Shown here piece by piece: positions 46,681 through 55,534 of a stretch of 64,000 nt of DNA. This DNA is from JACJWR01 sp963752505 (GTDB taxonomy: Bacteria > Actinomycetota > Actinomycetes > S36-B12 > UBA10799): assembly GCA_963752505.1 (NCBI GenBank), contig CAVVYM010000003.1, positions 186,001 through 250,000 on the forward strand, in the 5' to 3' direction. The notes under the pieces were generated by a model. That model did no database searches and was not told the origin of the DNA. It saw only the letters and a program-made list of their open reading frames with translations. Within the stretch, counting starts at the first letter, position 1. Each line of letters starts with the position of its first letter. Position numbers and translations under genes: made by a program.

Positions 46681-47019
46681 ATGGCCTTTGTCGCAATCAA
46701 CGTCCTGTCAGTCCCGCCCGGTGCCGGCGAAACGCTGGAGCAGCGATTCGCCGGTCGGGCCGGCATGGTGGATTCGTCGCCGGGCTTCGAACGATTCGAA
46801 TTGCTGCGACCCATCGACGGCACCAGCGACTACCTCGTCATCACTCACTGGACCACCGAAGCGCACTACCAGGAGTGGTTAGACTCGCGATCCTTCGCTG
46901 CCGGACACTCGACCGAGTCGAATGCCGACGGCGGCGCGTCGAAGCGACCGCCGGCGGCCAGCGGTTCGCAGATCTGGACTTTCGAGGTCGTGCAGGCGTC
47001 TTCCGCCGTCCATGACTGA
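46681..47019 (+). CDS. ABM-domain monooxygenase-like protein
   Basis: A 112-residue antibiotic-biosynthesis-monooxygenase-type ferredoxin-like fold. MAFVAINVLSVPPGAGETLE, RAGMVDSSPGFERFELLRPI and YLVITHWTTEAHYQEW match heme-degrading HmoA/IsdG-like small monooxygenases. GGAG lies seven bases upstream of ATG 46681. It may degrade heme or a quinol; the substrate is unknown. The next gene starts inside its last codons. Confidence 0.82.
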   Translation: MAFVAINVLSVPPGAGETLEQRFAGRAGMVDSSPGFERFELLRPIDGTSDYLVITHWTTEAHYQEWLDSRSFAAGHSTESNADGGASKRPPAASGSQIWTFEVVQASSAVHD

Positions 47020-48322
47020 GCCAGCCACCAGAGACGCTCCCACCGCTGGGGTCACCGCCCGGCGAGTCGCGGCGGTCATCGTACTCACAGCCCTGTTCGC
47101 AGGCGTCATGCTGCTGCGACGGCCGGCTGGCTGGCGCGACCCGACCATCTGGGCCGAGGACGGACGGCTATTCCTGGCCGGTACCTTCAACCCCTGGGTC
47201 GATGTGTTCACCGTCAACGCCGGACAGTTGTGGCCGTTCCAGCGACTCATCGCCGCCGGTGTCGCCGAACTGCCGGCAACGTGGTGGCCGCTGGCCCTTT
47301 ATGCGGTGTCGTGCATCGGTGCCGCAGTGATGGTCTCAGTCGTGCTTTCCGAGCGGGCGCGGCCGATACTCGGCGGGTTCTGGATCCGGGCGGCCACCGC
47401 TTTTCTGCTGGTCATGCTGCCCGGGGTCTGGGAAGTCCAAGGCAATCTGGCGAACCTTCACTGGTGGGCAACCATCGCCGCCATGGTGCTGCTTGCGATG
47501 GAACCGTCGCGCAGGCTGTTCTGGCGCTGGCTCGAACTCGCATTCATCGTGGTCGTGGCGCTCACCGGGCTTGCGGGCCTGCTGCTGGTGCCGGTGGCGC
47601 TGTGGCGGGTGTTGACCGGACAGCGCACCCGGGCGATTGCGACGCGGTCGGTGTTGGTGTTTGCCGCCGGCGCCGTCAATCTGGCGGTTGCCGCCCGCTA
47701 CTCGACACGTGCGGGGGAGGCCGATCCGGTGGCTACCCTCCCGGTGATGGTGGACTTCGTGCACCTTCGAGTCGGGCAGGCCCTGTTGGTCGGCGAGCGG
47801 GGCCTGGCGTCTGACCAGTTGCCGCCGGGCCTGCTCATTCCAGTGGCTGGGGCTGTGCTGCTCGTTCTCGTCGCGGTGCTGACTCTGACCGACCTCCGGG
47901 GGCCGTCGTGGGCATGGCTCGCGAGCGGGTTGGGGGCGATAGTGCTCGCTATGGCGCCCTTGCCCGCGGCGGAACGGGCACTCGTGCTCCAGCCCTACAT
48001 CGCTGGCAGGTATTCGCTGCTGGCGATGGCTGCCGTGGTGCTCATCTCGATGCGTGCGCTGTCCATGGTCTCGGCCTTTCGACGCATCCTGGCCACAGCT
48101 ATTGTGCTGGGGGTGGTGATCGGAATGGTGATCGACGCCTACCTCAACCCTCTCGGGCCCGGCGTGCCGCAGACGGAATTGGCGGCCTTTGAGGACTGTG
48201 TATCCGGGGCACCGCGGTACGCGGACGCACCCTTCTGCTTCGTGAACATCCAGCCCGCCACCGGCGATTGGCGGATCGTGGTGTGGCGCCCGGGTGTCGA
48301 TAGGGAGAGTTTCTTTGAATGA
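47012..48322 (+). CDS. Multi-helix membrane protein with WAEDG motif (paralogue 1)
   Basis: A 436-residue integral membrane protein with about ten helices. Just outside the first helix is DPTIWAEDGRLFL, then a loop and helix 2. Later blocks are GNLANLHWWATIAAMVLL, VPVALWRVLTGQR, LTDLRGPSWAWL, and GRYSLLAMA, with a final polar stretch (CVSGAPRYADAPFCFV). A conserved acidic pair in the first extracytoplasmic loop of a many-helix protein is typical of GT-C glycosyltransferases, so I suggest a polyprenyl-phosphate-sugar transferase, but I do not recognise the family. It starts inside the ABM gene and its stop overlaps the next gene, its closest relative. Confidence 0.7.
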   Translation: MTEPATRDAPTAGVTARRVAAVIVLTALFAGVMLLRRPAGWRDPTIWAEDGRLFLAGTFNPWVDVFTVNAGQLWPFQRLIAAGVAELPATWWPLALYAVSCIGAAVMVSVVLSERARPILGGFWIRAATAFLLVMLPGVWEVQGNLANLHWWATIAAMVLLAMEPSRRLFWRWLELAFIVVVALTGLAGLLLVPVALWRVLTGQRTRAIATRSVLVFAAGAVNLAVAARYSTRAGEADPVATLPVMVDFVHLRVGQALLVGERGLASDQLPPGLLIPVAGAVLLVLVAVLTLTDLRGPSWAWLASGLGAIVLAMAPLPAAERALVLQPYIAGRYSLLAMAAVVLISMRALSMVSAFRRILATAIVLGVVIGMVIDAYLNPLGPGVPQTELAAFEDCVSGAPRYADAPFCFVNIQPATGDWRIVVWRPGVDRESFFE

Positions 48323-49658
48323 CGGCCAGGAAACCGCTGAGCAGGCCCAAGCGCCGAGCCGTCCGTGGCCGGTGCGCCTCGGGCTGGGCGTGGCCGCGGT
48401 GCTTGCGCTCTCCGCGGTGGTGGCGCTGCGTCGACCGGAGGGTCTCACCGAACCGACCATCTGGGCCGAAGACGGCTCGGTGTTCATGTCCGTCGCGTGG
48501 GAGGGCCCCGGGCAGGTTGCGTACACGTACGCGGGCCAGTTTTGGCCGCTGCAACACCTGCTCGCGTTGCTCGTCGGTCTCACGCCACCGACAGCGTGGC
48601 CAACTCTGCTCTATCTCCTGGCGTGCCTGGGAGTGGGTCTGGTGGCAGCGGTGCCACTCATGCGCCGCGGACGGATACTTTTCGGCGCATTGCCGTTCCG
48701 CTGGCTGCTCGCGCTGTTGATCGCGCTGCTGCCGGGTGCCTTCGAAGTGCAGGGGAACATCACCAACTTGCATTGGTGGGCGACGGGAGCGCTGATGCTG
48801 ATTGCGGCGATGCCGGCTCCGCAGCGCCGTTGGACGCAGGCACTCGAACTCGCCGCGTTCCTTATCCTCGGAATGACGGGCCCGACTGCCCTGTTCGTGC
48901 TCCCGGTGGCGCTGTGGCGGGTAGTGGCGGGTCCGCGCGGGAGTCGCTACCTGTGGGCGCGGGTGGGGGTGCTCGCCGCGGCGGCCATCATGATTGCGAT
49001 AGCGGCCCTCACTGGTGGCAGAGCCGAGAGCAACAGCGTGACTCTGGCGGATCTGCCCGGCTTCCTCTACGTGAAGTGGGGTGGAGTCCTGTCGCTGGGC
49101 GAATCGCTCATGGCGTCGGGCGACCTTGGGCCAAGCAGCCCCGAGATGGCGCTTGCGGGCGTGATGATCGTGGTGCTTGTCACCCTCGCTCTTGCCGATC
49201 TTCGGGGGCCTAGCTGGATTTGGCTGGCCGTAGGCCTGGCGGCCGCCGTACTCGGCGCTGCGGTCGGTGCGAAGAACGCCGACGCAGCCGCGATCCTCGA
49301 ACCGTTCAGCAATACCCGCTACCTGGTGCCGCTGCTGTTGGCTTCCGTGGCAGTGCTCGTGCGAGGGGTCAGGCGCGGCGGTTCCGGCGAGTCAGATCAA
49401 TGGCGCCGGGTGATCGCGATCGGCGGCCTGCTGTTGGTCGCGCTCGGGTCGTTGGGTGACGCCCGACTGCCGGCGGCCGGTGCGGCGGTGGACCGCGCCC
49501 AGCTCGAGTCCCTGCGCCCGTGCTTCAACGGCGAACCGCCCTATTCCGATGCGGTTGGCTGCACGGTGGAGGTCGTGCCCGAGGGCTGGCAGCTCGTGGT
49601 GCTGCGACCCGGCTGGGAGGGTCTTCGTGACCAGGTAAAGGACGGACAAGAGCCCTAG
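48315..49658 (+). CDS. Multi-helix membrane protein with WAEDG motif (paralogue 2)
   Basis: A 447-residue membrane protein clearly related to the previous one. The same blocks recur in order: EPTIWAEDGSVFM, GNITNLHWWATGALML, LPVALWRVVAGPRG, LADLRGPSWIWL, NTRYLVPLLLA, and a C-terminal polar end with RPCFNGEPPYSD and GCTVEV. TTG 48315 is chosen because AGGGAGAG lies just before it; it overlaps the first gene by 8 bases. The two look like a tandem duplication with diverged loops, transcribed together. As for paralogue 1, GT-C membership is inferred, and a heteromeric complex is possible. Confidence 0.7.
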   Translation: MNDGQETAEQAQAPSRPWPVRLGLGVAAVLALSAVVALRRPEGLTEPTIWAEDGSVFMSVAWEGPGQVAYTYAGQFWPLQHLLALLVGLTPPTAWPTLLYLLACLGVGLVAAVPLMRRGRILFGALPFRWLLALLIALLPGAFEVQGNITNLHWWATGALMLIAAMPAPQRRWTQALELAAFLILGMTGPTALFVLPVALWRVVAGPRGSRYLWARVGVLAAAAIMIAIAALTGGRAESNSVTLADLPGFLYVKWGGVLSLGESLMASGDLGPSSPEMALAGVMIVVLVTLALADLRGPSWIWLAVGLAAAVLGAAVGAKNADAAAILEPFSNTRYLVPLLLASVAVLVRGVRRGGSGESDQWRRVIAIGGLLLVALGSLGDARLPAAGAAVDRAQLESLRPCFNGEPPYSDAVGCTVEVVPEGWQLVVLRPGWEGLRDQVKDGQEP

Positions 49659-49689
49659 CCTCAGCTGCGAGAGCTCAGGTGATGGCACC

Positions 49690-50403
49690 ATGGGGCGCAT
49701 GAGCAGCGCTGGGTCAGAGTCCGGTGCCAGCGGAGGCAAGGACCTGTCGCCATTGGCCGTCACCGAACGTGAACCGGGACGGGCGGCCGCCTTCTCCGAT
49801 GCGGTCGTCGCGGTGGCCATGACTGCGCTGGTGCTGCCACTGCTCGACATCAACATCTCGGGGACGTCCACCTTCGGCTCGCTGTGGGATGAGTACGGTA
49901 GCCAGTTCCTGGCCATGCTTCTCAGCTTTCTGCTGATTGCGCTGTTCTGGTTGATCCATCACAAGATCTGGTTCGCCGTTCGCACGGTCAACACGGGTTT
50001 TCTGTGGCTCAATATCGGGTGGTTGCTCGGCATCGTGCTGATTCCGTTCGGCACGGTGCTGATGTACGAGACGAATGGTTTTCCCACCCTGGGCTACCAG
50101 ATCTACCCCGGTCTGATCTTCTACACGTCGTTGATGCTGGGCCTCATCGTGTACATGATCACAACCAGGCCGTCGATCAAGTACGCGAATGTGACCCCGC
50201 AGCCGCTCTGGTATGCGCTGCGCTTCGCCGCGTGGTGGTTGGTGGTGTTCATCGCGTGCCTGATCAATGTAGAGGCCCTGGGGCAGTACTTCCTCGAGTG
50301 GTCGGCACTCCCGATGGTGCTCCTGGGCATGTGGCGGCCGAAACGTGTCCAGCAGCAGACCGCGAAGATCGAGTCAGGCGGCCCCGCGGTGGAGCTCGGC
50401 TAG
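49690..50403 (+). CDS. TMEM175-family ion channel-like protein (DUF1211)
   Basis: A 237-residue membrane protein of the TMEM175 type. The diagnostic start of helix 1 is RAAAFSDAVVAVAMTALVLP, the RxxxFSD motif, and six helices follow; FWLIHHKIWFAVRTVNTG and LLWxN-like WLNIGWLLGIVLIPF are typical. Bacterial members are K+ channels with a Leu/Ile hydrophobic filter. No ribosome site is clear; ATG 49690 and 49699 are both possible. Its stop codon abuts the next gene's stop on the other strand. Confidence 0.85.
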   Translation: MGRMSSAGSESGASGGKDLSPLAVTEREPGRAAAFSDAVVAVAMTALVLPLLDINISGTSTFGSLWDEYGSQFLAMLLSFLLIALFWLIHHKIWFAVRTVNTGFLWLNIGWLLGIVLIPFGTVLMYETNGFPTLGYQIYPGLIFYTSLMLGLIVYMITTRPSIKYANVTPQPLWYALRFAAWWLVVFIACLINVEALGQYFLEWSALPMVLLGMWRPKRVQQQTAKIESGGPAVELG

Positions 50404-51374
50404 ATCGCCGCTGGAGCCCCGGTGGCATCGATGGCGCCCGACAGGATGTCCAACAGGGCTTGCCGCAGCGGAGCCGCACGAGTGCTGATGGCCCGTTGCT
50501 CGGTCGCGTACTGGCGGCGGCCGTCGGAGGTCTCGATTCGAATCGGACGGTATCCGAGGTCGCTCAAATCGTAGGGTGAGGCGCGCATGTCGATGGCACG
50601 TGCATCGCGCGCCAGGGAGAAGCAGTTCATCACCAGGGCACTGCTCGTCAGCGGCTGAAGATCGACCGCCCAGCGATACAGATCCATGGTGTTGTGCAGG
50701 CAGCCGGGCTGCTCGAAGCTGTTGCGGTTCGCGCTGGTGAGGAACACCGGATTTAGTGGCACTGCGGCAGGCGTGAAGAACCGGAAAGCGTCGAAGTGAC
50801 TGCAGGTGAGTCCCACCTGGTCGATCGTTCGGGCGATGGTCTCTGAGTCCACGCGCAGCGGCTGCGATGCGTGTCGCACGTCGGCCTGCTCCAGCCGATG
50901 CACCATCGCCCACTCGTGCAGACCGAAGCAGTTCAACCGCGCCGGACGGGATTCGATGGCCCGCAGCCGGGTCGCCACGGATCGCACGTGGTCACCCCGG
51001 CGGGCCAGATCACCGCGGGTGAAGGCTGCCGGGTCCGCCTGGAACGCGTCGGGCCCGAAACGAGGCACCGGGGCATAGCCCTTCCGGTTGGCGAATTCGG
51101 CGGCGCCGGTCAGAACGTAGCCGATTCCCGGGTGCCAGCGGCGCAGCCGTGAGCGCCGCACGGGGTAGTAGCGAAACAGGAAGTCCTCCACCGGGTGGTG
51201 CTGGCCGGCCGCCGCCCGCCGTGCGCGCTCGGCGAACAGCGCGTCGACGGCCTCCTCGTGCGCGGTTTGCGCGGAGCGCCAGGCTGGCTCGGCCAACACC
51301 GCAGTGGCGGCCTCGGATGGTTGCGGGTTGCTGGGCCCGCGCGGGACGGGTGCCGCCATTCCAGACCCGCTCAC
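50400..51374 (-). CDS. Actinobacterial protein annotated as 3-methyladenine DNA glycosylase
   Basis: A 324-residue protein whose relatives are usually named 3-methyladenine DNA glycosylase in actinobacterial genomes, as I recall. It has conserved HHPVEDFLFRYYPVRRSRLR, WHPGIGYVLTG, RLNCFGLHEWAMVHRLEQ, and LNCxS-like MNCFSLARDARAIDMRASPY blocks. I see no clear helix-hairpin-helix or Asp of the known glycosylase folds, so the biochemical label should be treated with care. ATG 51374 overlaps the preceding enoyl reductase gene by four bases, indicating an operon. Confidence 0.72.
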   Translation of the reverse strand: MSGSGMAAPVPRGPSNPQPSEAATAVLAEPAWRSAQTAHEEAVDALFAERARRAAAGQHHPVEDFLFRYYPVRRSRLRRWHPGIGYVLTGAAEFANRKGYAPVPRFGPDAFQADPAAFTRGDLARRGDHVRSVATRLRAIESRPARLNCFGLHEWAMVHRLEQADVRHASQPLRVDSETIARTIDQVGLTCSHFDAFRFFTPAAVPLNPVFLTSANRNSFEQPGCLHNTMDLYRWAVDLQPLTSSALVMNCFSLARDARAIDMRASPYDLSDLGYRPIRIETSDGRRQYATEQRAISTRAAPLRQALLDILSGAIDATGAPAAI

Positions 51375-52527
51375 CCGCCGGTGGCCACCAGCCCCAGGCT
51401 GCTGGCACCCACCACGAAGGCATCCTCACCGAACGCCTCAACGGGGCCCAGGGCCCCCGAACGTCGATGCGCTCCGGTACCCAAGCCACCTCGATGTGCC
51501 GTGTCAGCGGCCCAGGCCAGCAGGTCTGCGGTTACATCGTAGGGTGACGGGCCGGTGACGGTGACTGAACTGATGCGCCGGTCGCCGGTGTACGCCTCGG
51601 CCACCACCCAGGTGGTGGCGCTCGCGCGATCCGCGGGCGTCGGGCCGCCGGTTGAGCCAGGTGCCACCCGTGCGGCCAGTGAGGTGGCCATACGTGGTAG
51701 CACCGGTAACCGGGTGAAGGGCTCGAGGATTCTACCCACGGTTGAGACGGCGCGGGTGCGATTGCCGGCCCAACCGATGAACACCCGAACGTCGCGCAGT
51801 CGCGGCTCGACGCGGGGGAGGGTGAAGTGCTCCGAACCGCCGATCGACAGCGCATCCCAATCCCGGCCGTCGATCGGAAAACTCCGAACGTCCGCAGCTG
51901 TGCGCACCGTCGCGATCGTGCCATCGCGGTAGGCGAAGCTAGGCTCGGTCATGATGGCAATGGAACTGGCCAGTGTCCCGCCGCTGACCAGTCGGCGGGT
52001 GTCGGCCGTCTTCTGCACGAAGTAGCCGACGTCCACCCGGGTGGGGATGAAGCCGTCTGCTTGAGCGGCGCGAATCGCCAGGATGCCCGCCAAGTTGCCT
52101 GGTACGTAGTCGTACCCGAAGGCTGTGATGAGCGATGCGCCGGTGCGCTTGGCTCGCGGTCCGTAGTGCTCGAACACCCGGCGGATGAAGGGGGCTCCCC
52201 GGTCGAATCGATGTATATCGCGCCGGTGCTCGTGGCCGCTTCAATGGCAGGCTTGCCGAATCGGGTGAACGGCCCGACCGTGCTGATGAGAATGTCGTCC
52301 GGGCTGTCGACGAGGTCCTTGACAGTGGTCGGCTCCGAGACGTCGGCCTCTTCGATTTCGCACTGCCAGCCGTGCGCCTCCTCGAGCGTGTCCGCCAAGC
52401 GCCGCAGTCGAGGGCCGTTCCGGCCGGCCAAAATTGTGCCCGGCACCCCTCGTCGTGCCAGCGCTTCAGCGGTGAGGTGACCGGTGTAGCCGGTTGCGCC
52501 GAAGAGAATGACCCGTCCAGAACTCAT
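51371..52527 (-). CDS. Saccharopine dehydrogenase-like enoyl reductase, frameshifted
   Basis: NAD(P)-binding protein of the saccharopine dehydrogenase/trans-acting enoyl reductase type. ATG 52527 gives SSGRVILFGATGYTGHLTAE with the GATGYTG dinucleotide loop, then GWQCEIEEADVSEPTTVKDL and ILISTVGPFTRFGKPAIEAA. After IDSTGEPP the frame shifts at the five-G run 52190-52194 on the plus strand; one more base restores FIRRVFEHYGPRAKRTGASL and the C-terminal half, ending at 51371. Corrected length is about 385 residues, as expected. Related mycobacterial proteins act in phenolic glycolipid or polyketide lipid synthesis; the partner here is unknown. It precedes the glycosylase-annotated gene. Confidence 0.82.
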
Positions 52528-52585
52528 GCGACTATGGTGCACGCGTACCCGTTCCGAGGTGAGATGCGGGGTAGGAGGTTGCCTC

Positions 52586-52789
52586 ATGGTTCCAACAGAC
52601 GGGTCGAGTGACCCGGAGCGGTCCGACGCCGATGAGGCTGGAGAGGTGACGCCGCCGAGCGATTGGGAGAACATCGATGAGGGTCGTGCGCGGGCCCGTC
52701 GGCTGCTGGATGCGGCGACTACGCATCGGACCCATGACGACCGGCCCGACGACGACTACCTCATCGACGTGCCGCCGCATCACGGCTAG
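52586..52789 (+). CDS. Small acidic hypothetical protein
   Basis: A 67-residue, Asp- and Glu-rich soluble protein, starting at ATG 52586 with AGGAGG seven bases upstream, the strongest ribosome site in this region. Sequence such as PPSDWENIDEGRARARRLLD and DDRPDDDYLIDVPPHHG shows no motif I know. It is probably expressed and small; function unknown. It ends 10 bases before the mscL stop. Confidence 0.6.
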   Translation: MVPTDGSSDPERSDADEAGEVTPPSDWENIDEGRARARRLLDAATTHRTHDDRPDDDYLIDVPPHHG

Positions 52790-52798
52790 GGCAGGAGG

Positions 52799-53209
52799 CT
52801 AGGACTTGACCTCATCGGAGTCGCCAGCGCCGCCGTTGAGCGCGCGCAGGTGATCCCGGATCTCGCGCAGGAGGACCACCTGCTCTTCTTCTGCTTCCTC
52901 CTCTTCCTCGTCGGTGTCGCGCATCTGGCGCACCTTGTTCATCGGCACGACGAACACGAAATAGACAACCGCGGCGGTGATGAGGAAGGTGATGATCGCG
53001 TTGATAATGGCCGTGAAGTCGAATACCTGGCCGTTCACCGTCAGCGACCCGGCATCCACACCGCCGCCGAGCACCAGACCGACCAGCGGTTGGATGAGGT
53101 TGTCGGTGAACGCCGATACCAGCGCGGCGAACGCGGCGCCGATGACGACCGCAACGGCGAGGTCGATCACGTTGCCGCGGAGGATGAAGTCTTTGAAGCC
53201 CTTGACCAT
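52799..53209 (-). CDS. mscL: Large-conductance mechanosensitive channel
   Basis: A 136-residue channel opened by membrane tension, relieving osmotic shock. KGFKDFILRGNVIDLAVAVVIGAAF is the N-terminal amphipathic helix and TM1 (shown in parts: KGFKDFILRGNVI, then DLAVAVVIGAAF); VDAGSLTVNGQVF is the periplasmic loop and IINAIITFLITAAVVYFVFV is TM2. The cytoplasmic end is unusually Glu-rich (EEEEEAEEEQVV) before the C-terminal helix. GGAACTCC sits at the start. Confidence 0.95.
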   Translation of the reverse strand: MVKGFKDFILRGNVIDLAVAVVIGAAFAALVSAFTDNLIQPLVGLVLGGGVDAGSLTVNGQVFDFTAIINAIITFLITAAVVYFVFVVPMNKVRQMRDTDEEEEEAEEEQVVLLREIRDHLRALNGGAGDSDEVKS

Positions 53210-53324
53210 GGGAGTTCCTTCTCATGCAGAGATATGGGGTGGTGAGGAATGAGCCTGCGCCCTCGCCAACGCTAACAATGGTGCGCCGACACCCGGCAGG
53301 CCCAGAGTCCAGGTGTGGCCAGCC

Positions 53325-54002
53325 TCACCTCGGGGGTGTGGTTGGCCCGTAGGCATCCGAGCGCACGAGCAACGACAATCGGGACGTGGCCGCCGCACCG
53401 GCAACCGCGGCGGCACCGGCCGGATCCGTCCCCACCACGACAACGCTGCCTCCGCTGCCGGTATCGGTCGGAGCCGAACCGAGGAAGCCGCCGATGTCGC
53501 CCGTGCTCTGCCCGGGTAGAGCGAGGACGCGGACCGAGCTGGCCACCACACGCGCTGCCACGGCGTCCTCATCGCTGAAGCCGGAGGCGCGGCGAGCCGC
53601 CAGCACGTCCACCACGTCGCCCGGACTGAGGAATGAGGCCTCTGCGGGATCCTCCAGCCGGATCGGTGTCGCCACGTGCCCCGGAGGGCTGCCCGCCAGC
53701 AGACTCGGCCCAACCAGACGTTGCTCCACGAGGAGCTCTCCTGCAGTCACCGGGCCGGCCAGCACGCGGCCGGCGGCCTCCTCGGGGCTGGCCAGCGCGC
53801 CACCGGGGCGCAGATCGGTGCTCAGCGCTGTCCGGCTCAGGTCCGCCGGTGTGAGGGAGTGACCTGCAGGCAGGTCCTTGGTGATGACGATCCCATCCCA
53901 GGTTTGGGGTCGCTCCCGAATCGACGACAGGCCGATGAGAACCCCCAAGAAAGCCAGCAGGAAGGCGAGCGAACGTCGGTAGCGTCGGATGAGCCGTGGC
54001 AT
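53325..54002 (-). CDS. SAF-domain protein, CpaB/RcpC-like
   Basis: A 225-residue protein with one N-terminal helix (LAFLLAFLGVLIGLSSI) and a SAF domain from about 40: VITKDLPAGHSLTPADLSR, then GRVLAGPVTAGELLVEQRLVG. CpaB/RcpC proteins with this layout belong to Flp/Tad pilus secretion systems. Here no other tad genes are seen, so it may be an isolated relic or have another use. The C-terminal half is Ala/Gly-rich (GSGGSVVVVGTDPAGAAAV). Confidence 0.78.
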   Translation of the reverse strand: MPRLIRRYRRSLAFLLAFLGVLIGLSSIRERPQTWDGIVITKDLPAGHSLTPADLSRTALSTDLRPGGALASPEEAAGRVLAGPVTAGELLVEQRLVGPSLLAGSPPGHVATPIRLEDPAEASFLSPGDVVDVLAARRASGFSDEDAVAARVVASSVRVLALPGQSTGDIGGFLGSAPTDTGSGGSVVVVGTDPAGAAAVAGAAATSRLSLLVRSDAYGPTTPPR

Positions 54003-54059
54003 CCCATGATGCTAGGCAGTCGAGCGGCGCCGACGGCTGTGGTTATCCACAGGTCGGTG

Positions 54060-54404
54060 CTACTTGTCGGCGGCGCTGCCCTTCTTGCCGGTGGTGGTTG
54101 TCGTCGCGGAACTGCTGCTCGGGGTGGTCGCCGCCGGTGCGGACTCACTTGGTTTGGCGGTTGCCGGGGAGGCCTTCGCGTCCTTGCCCTCAGCGGGCTT
54201 GGCTGCGGCGGACTTCTTGCTGTCGGAATCGCGGCTGTCGGTGCGATAGAACCCGGAACCCTTGAAAGTTACTCCCACGGGATGCAGGACGCGCCGGACA
54301 GTCCCCGCGCACTCGGGGCACACCACCAGGGGGTCGTCGTGAATCGACTGCACGATGTCGAATCGATGCTCGCAGTTGCGGCACAAGTACTGGTACGTGG
54401 GCAT
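54060..54404 (-). CDS. FmdB-family zinc-ribbon protein
   Basis: A 114-residue protein starting MPTYQYLCRNCEHRFDIVQS, with CxxC pairs at C8/C11 and in VVCPECAGTVRRV, forming a small zinc ribbon, then GSGFYRTD, the family block. The C-terminal half is Ala/Ser/Thr/Lys-rich and disordered. Likely a regulatory or scaffold protein; FmdB was named from formamidase operons but members are widespread. The CDS begins at ATG 54404; upstream open sequence is not coding. Confidence 0.87.
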   Translation of the reverse strand: MPTYQYLCRNCEHRFDIVQSIHDDPLVVCPECAGTVRRVLHPVGVTFKGSGFYRTDSRDSDSKKSAAAKPAEGKDAKASPATAKPSESAPAATTPSSSSATTTTTGKKGSAADK

Positions 54405-54532
54405 GCCCACCAGGGTATTCCCTCGGCCGCCGCGAGGCCGGGCGCGCCATCGCGGCAATTCGACGCCGCCGGGTTAGCCTCGCAGATGGCCTCACGGCCG
54501 CCGTTGAACCGTCGATTCAGAAAGTGAAGGCA

Positions 54533-55534
54533 ATGACCGTCCAGGTGATGAACCTCTCCAAGTCATACGGTTCGGTCAAGGCGGTGGACGATCTCACTTT
54601 CACGTTGGAGCCGGGTCAAGTCACCGGATTCCTGGGTCCGAACGGCTCCGGCAAGTCCACAACCATGCGCCTCATGCTCGAACTCGATGGGGGCGGCGGG
54701 CTCACCCATTGGGACGGGCTCAAACTCGTCGATGTCCCGGTGCCCTCCACCGTGGTCGGGGCCCACTTGGACGCCAAGAGCTTCCATCCTGGCCGCACGG
54801 CGCGCAACCACCTGCGGATGATCGCGGCGGCAAATGATATTCCCAATGCCAGAGTGGATGAAGTGTTGGAGCTCATGGGCCTGCGCGGTGTGGCCAAGAA
54901 GCGGACGAAGGGCTTCAGCCTCGGCATGGCGCAGCGGCTCGGACTCGCGTCGGCGATTCTGGCTCAGCCGAAGGTGCTCCTGCTCGACGAGCCGGCAAAC
55001 GGCCTGGATCCGCAATCGATCCAGTGGTTGCGCGACTTCCTCCGCGACTACGCCGACCAGGGGAAGGTGGTGTTCGTCTCCAGCCACCTGCTGAACGAGA
55101 TGCAGCTGATGGCCGATCACGTCATCGTTATCGCCAAGGGCAAACTCGTCGCCGACGAGCCCATGCCGGCTTTCGTCTCGCGCAGTACCCGCAACGACGT
55201 TTTCGTGCGTACTCCGGACTTCGACGCGCTCACCAGGGCCCTGAGTGGTCAGGGAATCAGCGTCGTGCGTGAAGGTGACGATGGTCTCTCGGTGATCGGA
55301 GTCGAGACCCAATTCGTCGGCGACCTGGCCCACAGCCACGACGTGCGCGTCTGGGAGCTCACCAAGCGCACGGCCAGCCTCGAGCAGGCCTTCCTCGAGT
55401 TGACCAGCAGCGACCAGGAGTTCGCGTTCGGGATCACAGGTGAACGTGACGAGGTAAGCGGCGAGGCGCCGCCGGACGACGGCGAAGCTGCCACCGAGCC
55501 CGCGGCACCCACAGAGAATGAGGAGGGCAAATAA
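54533..55534 (+). CDS. ABC-2 exporter ATPase
   Basis: A 333-residue ATPase of drug/lipid-type exporters. Walker A GPNGSGKST at about residue 37, signature FSLGMAQRLGLASAI and Walker B VLLLDEPANGLDPQS, then VFVSSHLLNEMQLMADH. The A-loop and the C-terminal tail (LTKRTASLEQAFLELT) match MutE/BcrA-like proteins; after it an acidic, low-complexity end of about 40 residues. Starts at ATG 54533 (GTG 54524 is possible). Its stop overlaps the permease start (TAATG). Substrate unknown. Confidence 0.9.
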   Translation: MTVQVMNLSKSYGSVKAVDDLTFTLEPGQVTGFLGPNGSGKSTTMRLMLELDGGGGLTHWDGLKLVDVPVPSTVVGAHLDAKSFHPGRTARNHLRMIAAANDIPNARVDEVLELMGLRGVAKKRTKGFSLGMAQRLGLASAILAQPKVLLLDEPANGLDPQSIQWLRDFLRDYADQGKVVFVSSHLLNEMQLMADHVIVIAKGKLVADEPMPAFVSRSTRNDVFVRTPDFDALTRALSGQGISVVREGDDGLSVIGVETQFVGDLAHSHDVRVWELTKRTASLEQAFLELTSSDQEFAFGITGERDEVSGEAPPDDGEAATEPAAPTENEEGK

